Shown here: piece after piece, positions 33,985-37,703 of the stretch
Numbering within the stretch: the first letter of the stretch is position 1
Layout of the letters: each line of letters begins with the position of its first letter
Source: an uncultured Verrucomicrobiota bacterium
GTDB lineage: Bacteria > Verrucomicrobiota > Kiritimatiellia > SS1-B-03-39 > UBA6053
Length of the DNA stretch: 37,703 bases
Assembly (NCBI GenBank): GCA_937127435.1
Contig: CAKZLZ010000082.1
Span: 1 to 37,703 of the forward strand
Direction of reading: 5' to 3'
Notes under the pieces: generated by a model
What the model was told of the DNA's origin: nothing
Databases searched by the model: none
Seen by the model: only the letters and a program-made list of their open reading frames with translations
Translations under genes and position numbers: made by a program

Positions 33985-34865
33985 GTGAACCTGCTGATGT
34001 TTGGATTTTATCTGTACCCGCCCGCAACCCCGCCGAAGCCGAAAGGTTGAGTGAATGGTTGGAGAATGCCTGTGACGCCTCTCCGGTGGAAATTGAAATG
34101 GTGGATCAGGCCATCATCTGGCTGGAAGCCTATTTCGAAGAAAAGACGCCCGCACAATTGGTGATGTACGCTTTAAAAGAAGCTTTTCCCGAGGTGGACG
34201 CGGTGGTGCGTCATTGCGGAGCCAAAGATTGGACCACCTTTTGGCAACATCATTTTAAACCGGTTTCGGTGGGGAAATCATTATTTATTTTACCGGAATG
34301 GTTGCGGGACAAAGAAGAGGTTCTGGAGGGTAGGGAAGTGATTTTGATCAATCCCGGATTGAGTTTCGGCACGGGCAATCATTTCACTACCCACTTCTGT
34401 CTGAGCATGATTGATAAACTGCACGCGGAAGGTTTTCAGCCTGAATGCATGTTGGATGCCGGTTGTGGATCCGCGATTTTATCCATTGCCGGCCGCAAAT
34501 TCGGCTGGGACAATATTCTGGCGGTGGATTTTGATGAGATGGCCCTGGAGCAGGCCGCGGAAAATCTTGTGCTCAACGGGGTGACGGATGGCGTCACTTT
34601 GGAAGTAAAAGATCTCACCCGCACCTGGTTTGACCAGACCTATCCCTTGTTGGCGGCAAATCTTTATGGTGGTTTGCTGATGGAACTGGCGCCCAAACTG
34701 GTGCGCGCATGTTCCGGAACCATGATTCTTTCCGGGATCCGAACCATTGAAGCCGATGCGGTGGCCACGATTTTCGGTCAGTTGGGGGCAGTGGAAAAAG
34801 TCTGCGAAGCCGACCACGAATGGTGCGGAATGCTGTTGGATTGTTCAGGTATTGCAGGCTCCTGA
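33981..34865 (+). CDS. prmA: Ribosomal protein L11 methyltransferase-like enzyme
   Basis: A 294-residue SAM-dependent methyltransferase. An N-terminal substrate domain (about 5-60, SVPARNPAEAERLSEWLENA) is followed by LINPGLSFGTGNHFTTHFCLSMI, the PrmA hallmark, then the SAM-binding motif MLDAGCGSAILSIAGRKFG (about 154-172) with LAVDFDEMALEQAAENLVLN. PrmA trimethylates lysines of ribosomal protein L11. The motif NLYGGLL stands where PrmA usually has N-I-x-A-x-x-L, a modest divergence. The start overlaps the AsmA-like stop and lies 13 bases after GGAG. It is the last gene before the cassette array. Confidence 0.85.
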   Translation: MSEPADVWILSVPARNPAEAERLSEWLENACDASPVEIEMVDQAIIWLEAYFEEKTPAQLVMYALKEAFPEVDAVVRHCGAKDWTTFWQHHFKPVSVGKSLFILPEWLRDKEEVLEGREVILINPGLSFGTGNHFTTHFCLSMIDKLHAEGFQPECMLDAGCGSAILSIAGRKFGWDNILAVDFDEMALEQAAENLVLNGVTDGVTLEVKDLTRTWFDQTYPLLAANLYGGLLMELAPKLVRACSGTMILSGIRTIEADAVATIFGQLGAVEKVCEADHEWCGMLLDCSGIAGS

Positions 34866-35041
34866 TCGCAGCCTAAAAGATGTCTGCCTGAAATCCCTGT
34901 TGTCGCATATCATCCCGCTGATAAACGACACTGCATTGCGACAGTAGTAATAAAATATAAAGGTGTTTTTAACGCAACTCTGTCGTTTTTCTCTTTTCAA
35001 TCACCTTTTGGAAGCGATAGAGACATGAGTTCAACATAATG
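34866..35041. other. Junction between prmA and the cassette array
   Basis: No gene. It should include the left boundary of the array, since GTTGGCC at 35041-35047 is the R' core of the first cassette. I see no integron integrase on either strand and no clear attI. A weak stem (CTCTGTCG against CGATAGAG) lies at about 34980-35022. An A+T-rich run at 34945-34965 could be a promoter reading into the array, but I cannot define its -35 and -10. Confidence 0.4.
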
Positions 35042-35056
35042 TTGGCCACAGAAGAT

Positions 35057-35395
35057 ATGATCGAGTCAGAACTAAAACAGAATTGGAAGAACGCGGTTCA
35101 ACTCTGCTTAGAATTGCCAAAGTACGTGCGTGATTCGGTAGAATGCGCGGTCGAAATCAAAAGGAGAAGCTTTGACGAGTCCTACATCGAGTTTTTAGAA
35201 TCTCAAATAAAACTTTCACCAAGAGGTCCAGATTGGACCGAACGACTGAAAGAGCGAAAAAAAGCACTCAGCCCATTTTGTGGCTGTGACTTAGTCGGGG
35301 GCAGGATACAGGTCGGTACTGTTGAGTATGTGGTGGAGGTCTCGGGGGAATCGTCAAAAGTTGTTTACTGGGAAAAATATGAAAAAAATAACTAA
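35057..35395 (+). CDS. Cassette 1: protein of unknown function
   Basis: A 112-residue soluble protein, mostly helical and charged in its first 80 residues (MIESELKQNWKNAVQLCLEL), with a Cys-rich turn PFCGCDL and a final beta part RIQVGTVEYVVEVSGESSKVVYWEKYE. I do not recognise it. An alternative ATG at 35039 would start exactly across the recombination point, so its first two bases would come from the upstream DNA; I favour the internal ATG, which stays with the cassette. The stop TAA abuts the R'' core GGCCAAC. Confidence 0.6.
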   Translation: MIESELKQNWKNAVQLCLELPKYVRDSVECAVEIKRRSFDESYIEFLESQIKLSPRGPDWTERLKERKKALSPFCGCDLVGGRIQVGTVEYVVEVSGESSKVVYWEKYEKNN

Positions 35396-35456
35396 GGCCA
35401 ACAAGCGACGCCTGCGAACCCTCATACTTCGGGTCAGCAGCGTCTAAACGTTAGGC
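35396..35456 (+). mobile_element. attC site of cassette 1
   Basis: R'' GGCCAAC (35396-35402) and R' GTTAGGC (35450-35456). L'' GACGC+TGC pairs with L' GCA+GCGTC, with one extra unpaired C on the left, the extrahelical base expected of attC sites. The inner stem is ACCC against GGGT. 61 bp in all, a size typical of attC. Confidence 0.9.
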
Positions 35457-35468
35457 TGAAAAAAAATC

Positions 35469-36029
35469 ATGAACTATGAATCATTCTTAGATAAAGCCAA
35501 CCCTCATGGGTGGTTGCTTGTGGCGGAAAATCTTTTTGAGCAGGCCTGTGAACTTCATAGAACCAAAAGTGCTATGATTATTCATACCGATTTCCGAGAT
35601 GGTAAAAGAATTGAACGCTTCACTGCGAATAGGTCTATGTTTCTACTCGGTGGATTTTCGTTGGAAAATGCAATCAAAGCTTTTCTTGTTTACGAAAACC
35701 CTGGTTGGCTATCAAATGGCCAAATGTCGAAAAGATTAAGGTCCCACAAACTTCTTGAATTAAAGAACCAGTCCACCAAAATTCCGTATCCTAATAAATA
35801 CGATAAAACCATATCAGCATTTGAAGATGGTCTTGAAACATGGGCCAGATATCCATGCGGTTTAAACTTCCAAGACTCTGGTTCTGAAACGCTTTTGAAT
35901 GAGCAATTGTGGATTCGATACGAGAATTTAATGAAGGCATATATAAAACGAATGGAGGCACTTCTCAGTGTGGGGTGGAATGGTCCTAATGGCTATTGCT
36001 GTAGCTTTGAGTTTAAAAAATATGCCTAA
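35469..36029 (+). CDS. Cassette 2: HEPN-like protein
   Basis: A 186-residue, mainly helical protein. Residues 55-78 read RSMFLLGGFSLENAIKAFLVYENP and 91-98 read RSHKLLEL. This pattern, an aliphatic helix with G..LEnalK followed by a 'HkLleL' helix, resembles HEPN domains, which occur as RNases or nucleotide-binding partners in toxin-antitoxin and defence systems. The catalytic R-x4-6-H motif is not clearly in its normal place, so the activity is uncertain. The TAA stop lies inside the R'' core GCCTAAC of its attC. The gene begins 13 bases after the R' core. I would call it a captured gene of possible defence role. Confidence 0.6.
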   Translation: MNYESFLDKANPHGWLLVAENLFEQACELHRTKSAMIIHTDFRDGKRIERFTANRSMFLLGGFSLENAIKAFLVYENPGWLSNGQMSKRLRSHKLLELKNQSTKIPYPNKYDKTISAFEDGLETWARYPCGLNFQDSGSETLLNEQLWIRYENLMKAYIKRMEALLSVGWNGPNGYCCSFEFKKYA

Positions 36030-36082
36030 CCATAAAACCCACCGAACGTCGTACCTCCGTCCGGTGGTTTAAAACGTTATTG
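36024..36082 (+). mobile_element. attC site of cassette 2
   Basis: R'' GCCTAAC (36024-36030), the exact complement of the GTTAGGC that opens the cassette. L'' CCACCG pairs with L' CGGTGG, enclosing GAACGTCGTACCTCCGTC. R' is GTTATTG (36076-36082), a loose match to G^TTRRRY. 59 bp. Confidence 0.88.
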
Positions 36083-36086
36083 TCGC

Positions 36087-36416
36087 ATGAAACCTAAATA
36101 TGTAAAACTCATGTTTGCAGGATGCTTCGTTATCATCCTTATTTTGTACGTTGGCTCCTACGTCTCATTGACTGCAAAGGGCCAGTATGTACCAGAAATG
36201 TATTCTTCGTGGGGTATTAATTCTTATGCATGGGCTCCTGAAGGCATGGTTTGCAAGGAAACGAGAAAATGGAGTCGTGGTTTCAATTATTTTTACTACC
36301 CACTTCTTCATCTAGATTGGAAGTTTTGGCACACTAGAGAGAAGGGATTTGAATCAGATGCAGCCAAAAAAGAAATTGAAAGAATTGAAAGATTGGAAAA
36401 TCAAACAGGACAATGA
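36087..36416 (+). CDS. Cassette 3: small membrane-anchored protein, unknown
   Basis: A 109-residue protein with one N-terminal helix (LMFAGCFVIILILYVGSYVSL) and a Trp/Tyr-rich outside part (MYSSWGINSYAWAPEG, NYFYYPLLHLDWKFWHTREKG) ending in a charged helix KKEIERIERLENQTGQ. I recognise no family. It starts ten bases after the R' core of the preceding attC and its TGA stop lies in the R'' region of its own. No ribosome site is obvious. Confidence 0.65.
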   Translation: MKPKYVKLMFAGCFVIILILYVGSYVSLTAKGQYVPEMYSSWGINSYAWAPEGMVCKETRKWSRGFNYFYYPLLHLDWKFWHTREKGFESDAAKKEIERIERLENQTGQ

Positions 36417-36468
36417 TCAACCATTGGTTGGTGAGAACGCTTCGCGTCCCACACCCTAACCGTTGCGC
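36411..36468 (+). mobile_element. attC site of cassette 3
   Basis: R' GTTGCGC (36462-36468). The left core should be CAATAAC to match the cassette start; the sequence has CAAT-GATC-AAC, as if four bases were inserted. The inner hairpin is ACGC-TTC-GCGT, and the GTG / CAC pairs lie outside it. This is the least regular of the six sites. Confidence 0.65.
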
Positions 36469-36624
36469 GGGCTGCTTCGCATCCCGCGCAATGGCGGCGC
36501 TCACTTCGTTCCGTGTTTGATTGCCCGGCGCGAAGCGCCGCGCAACCATACACTCCACCGACACCGGCTGGACTTTCACACACTTCGTGTGCTGCAGTCC
36601 AGCCGGCGTCGGTGAGCGCCGCCA
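36463..36624 (+). mobile_element. Cassette 4: short non-coding cassette
   Basis: About 162 bases with no believable gene: a GC-rich block starting TTGCGCGGGCTGCTTCG, hairpin GCGCGGG / CCCGCGC, a GGCGCGAAGCGCC palindrome, then the left part of a long attC. The composition is far more GC-rich than the neighbouring cassettes. The first 18 bases recur at the end of the window (37686-37703), where a seventh cassette starts, perhaps a second copy. It may be a spacer or carry an RNA or promoter; none can be shown from sequence. Confidence 0.6.
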
Positions 36625-36630
36625 TTATCA
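36540..36630 (+). mobile_element. attC site of cassette 4 (long stem)
   Basis: R'' GCGCAAC (36540-36546), the exact complement of the opening GTTGCGC. CACCGAC and CCGGCTGGACT pair with AGTCCAGCCGG and GTCGGTG (18 bp, one A/C mismatch) around an inner hairpin CACAC / TGTG. The right core reads ATTATCA (36624-36630), with A in place of the conserved G of G^TT. 91 bp. Confidence 0.78.
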
Positions 36631-36634
36631 AAAA

Positions 36635-37156
36635 ATGAATGAATCCATAGCAAAATATTTTCCTTCAGAAATAGTGTACCCTGAAGAACTAAAGGCGCTA
36701 TGTGAATGGCACCGAAAAAATGGTTACCCAATTAGTGGATACTTTGAACTCAGGGCTGGAGATGGGGATGACTTCTTCTATTGGTTTGGATCTCGCGATG
36801 CTGATGCTGATCTGGCACTTTTCGGTGCAGGTGGAGATGGATCTATGTATTGTATTTGGAAGCAAAAAAATGGACGACAGCCGATTGTTCATTTAGGATC
36901 AGAAGGAGACGAATTGAAAGTGCTTGCCAATGACATGAAGGCTTTTCTTAGGCTTCTTGCTATAGGATATGGAGACCTCGGTCACGAGGACACTACTTCA
37001 CCTCCGGTTGATGCTGAGGGTATAAACCCGGATTTTCAGAAATGGGTTCAAGAAGATTTTGGGCTTAGGATTCCATTAATTGGGGATGATATCATCCAAG
37101 AAGCAATTTTGACACACGATGATTTTGCTGATTGGGTAGCAACTAAAACAAATTGA
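36635..37156 (+). CDS. Cassette 5: SMI1/KNR4-like (SUKH) protein
   Basis: A 173-residue acidic soluble protein. The middle reads GSMYCIWKQKNGRQPIVHLGSEGDELKVLANDMKAFLRLLAIGYGDLGHE, with the pattern 'P-hydrophobic-(H/Y)-LGSEG ... a-x-(D/N)-f-x-x-FLrLLA' typical of SMI1/KNR4-like (SUKH) proteins. These often act as immunity proteins against polymorphic toxins and are common in integron cassettes. The first part, FELRAGDGDDFFYWFGSRDADADLALFGAGGDG, also fits. Start: ATG ten bases after the cassette's opening core; a longer frame would read back into the previous attC and is rejected. The TGA stop overlaps R'' TGATAAC. No toxin gene is next to it. Confidence 0.6.
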   Translation: MNESIAKYFPSEIVYPEELKALCEWHRKNGYPISGYFELRAGDGDDFFYWFGSRDADADLALFGAGGDGSMYCIWKQKNGRQPIVHLGSEGDELKVLANDMKAFLRLLAIGYGDLGHEDTTSPPVDAEGINPDFQKWVQEDFGLRIPLIGDDIIQEAILTHDDFADWVATKTN

Positions 37157-37211
37157 TAACCAAAATATTGAGCGAACGTCGTGCCTCCGTCCGCTCATCT
37201 AAGCGTTCGGC
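37154..37211 (+). mobile_element. attC site of cassette 5
   Basis: R'' TGATAAC (37154-37160) is the exact complement of this cassette's ATTATCA/GTTATCA start. L'' TTGAGCG pairs with L' CGCTCA, enclosing GAACGTCGTGCCTCCGTC, nearly the same core as in the site of cassette 2. R' is GTTCGGC (37205-37211). 58 bp. Confidence 0.9.
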
Positions 37212-37243
37212 AAGAAAACACTAAACCATCAAGGAACATAATT

Positions 37244-37606
37244 ATGAGCAACTACATTGACGGATTCCTAATTCCGCTTCCCAAAGACAAACTCGACGAA
37301 TACGCCGCAATCGCCAACAAGGCTGGCGATATTTGGAAAGAGCATGGTGCCCTTGAATACTGGGAATGCGTGGCAGATGACTTGGAAGTGAAGGATATGA
37401 TTTCATTTCGGCAGTCCGCGAACGCAGGACCGGATGATACGGTCATTTTCGCTTGGGTGGTGTTCAAGTCACGCGAGCATCGTGACGAGGTGAACTCAAA
37501 GATAATGGCTGACCCTCGCTTGAAGGATATGTGTGATCCGACTAATCAGCCCTTTGACTGCAAGAAGATGGCATACGGCGGTTTCAAAACACTCATCAAG
37601 AAATAG
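37244..37606 (+). CDS. Cassette 6: DUF1428 family protein
   Basis: A 120-residue protein that matches the DUF1428 (YbaA-like) family from end to end: YIDGFLIPLPKDKLDEYAAIANKAGDIWKEHGALEYWECVADDLEV, then TVIFAWVVFKSREHRDEVNSKIMADPRL, and PFDCKKMAYGGFKTLIK. Members form ferredoxin-like alpha-beta dimers and are widespread; their role is unknown. AAGGA upstream of the ATG is a ribosome site. It is better conserved than the other cassette genes, and its TAG is five bases before the R'' core. Confidence 0.9.
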   Translation: MSNYIDGFLIPLPKDKLDEYAAIANKAGDIWKEHGALEYWECVADDLEVKDMISFRQSANAGPDDTVIFAWVVFKSREHRDEVNSKIMADPRLKDMCDPTNQPFDCKKMAYGGFKTLIKK

Positions 37607-37610
37607 AATC

Positions 37611-37692
37611 GCCGAACAAGATGCCTCGACACGTACCTTGAAAAGCCGCGCTTCGCACGCCTTTTCAAGGCCGGTCAGGCACGATGTTGCGC
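37611..37692 (+). mobile_element. attC site of cassette 6
   Basis: R'' GCCGAAC (37611-37617) is the exact complement of the opening GTTCGGC, and R' GTTGCGC is at 37686-37692. TGCCT pairs with AGGCA, and the inner stem is CCTTGAAAAG against CTTTTCAAGG around a small GC-rich loop (CGCG...CGC). 82 bp. The bases after it start a seventh cassette that leaves the window. Confidence 0.88.
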
Positions 37693-37703
37693 GGGCTGCT
37701 TCG

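Larger units (their letters stand above)
35042..37703 (+). mobile_element. Integron gene-cassette array without integrase in view
   Basis: Six attC sites cut this stretch into cassettes, all in the same direction: 35042-35450, 35451-36076, 36077-36462, 36463-36624 (non-coding), 36625-37205, 37206-37686, and the start of a seventh. Each boundary falls inside a G^TTRRRY core. The bases at the start of each cassette are the reverse complement of the R'' core at its own end: GTTGGCC/GGCCAAC, GTTAGGC/GCCTAAC, GTTGCGC/GCGCAAC, ATTATCA/TGATAAC and GTTCGGC/GCCGAAC. That is the rule for circular cassettes inserted one by one. Cassette genes are A+T-rich and of mixed kinds. Without an intI gene here it would be classed as a CALIN, unless the integrase lies outside the window. 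Confidence 0.9.

Noticed and set aside
34866..35041. attI site or integron promoter at the left end of the array
   Set aside because: Only the R' core GTTGGCC is clear; no integrase gene, no second binding site and no convincing promoter pair could be found.
36521..36634. Longer start for the SMI1/KNR4-like cassette gene
   Set aside because: It would begin in the previous non-coding cassette and read through its attC, adding a non-conserved leader.

Overview
The window looks like the chromosome of a PVC-superphylum bacterium, most likely Verrucomicrobiota or Kiritimatiellota. Signs of this are five secreted proteins with C-terminal PEP-CTERM anchors, a short type II pseudopilin of the N-methylation/DG-box kind, a Na+-pump decarboxylase, a Gld-type ABC operon and many GC-rich palindromic intergenic repeats. 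This placement is inferred from gene content; no rRNA or other phylogenetic marker is present. I see no rRNA, tRNA, CRISPR array, transposase or integrase gene.

Layout. 1-5.3 kb: end of a biotin-carrier gene plus oadB (sodium-pumping decarboxylase), a triple-FKBP isomerase, a DUF1223-type thioredoxin-like gene cut short at a perfect 26-bp palindrome, a secreted protein of unknown function and a PEP-CTERM protein. 5.6-11.6 kb: lytic transglycosylase, DEAD-box RNA helicase with a DbpA-type RNA-binding tail, two PEP-CTERM proteins, and an unknown anchored protein followed by a pseudopilin. 12-16.8 kb: Gfo/Idh/MocA oxidoreductase, lipA overlapping a family 2 glycosyltransferase, two repeat clusters, and a PEP-CTERM protein. 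16.9-20.1 kb (minus strand): an iron/manganese operon made of a DtxR-FeoA-FeoA fusion regulator, a separate FeoB GTPase and a separate FeoB membrane domain, with a 20-bp palindrome just upstream that is a good candidate operator.

20.4-24.7 kb: an accessory stretch. Two copies of a terminal-inverted-repeat element each lie directly before a decayed attC-like site, and a small membrane protein sits between them. A double zinc-ribbon protein, an SPFH/flotillin-like protein overlapping an NAD-kinase-like protein, and a membrane-anchored C39-like peptidase follow. 24.9-34.9 kb: PEP-CTERM protein, Nfu Fe-S scaffold, and a tightly packed operon of ABC ATPase, ABC permease, GldG-like protein, DUF4340 protein, AsmA-like protein and PrmA.

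35.0-37.7 kb: an array of integron gene cassettes with no integrase in view. Six attC sites separate five coding cassettes and one non-coding cassette, and a seventh begins at the window edge. The call rests on internal evidence: for five of six cassettes the first bases (R' core) are the exact reverse complement of the R'' core at that cassette's own end, as expected if each closed into a circle before insertion. The cargo includes a HEPN-like protein, an SMI1/KNR4-like protein, a DUF1428 protein and two unknowns. The array and its decayed relative at 20.6-21.3 kb, which share inner attC sequence, are the most interesting parts of the window.
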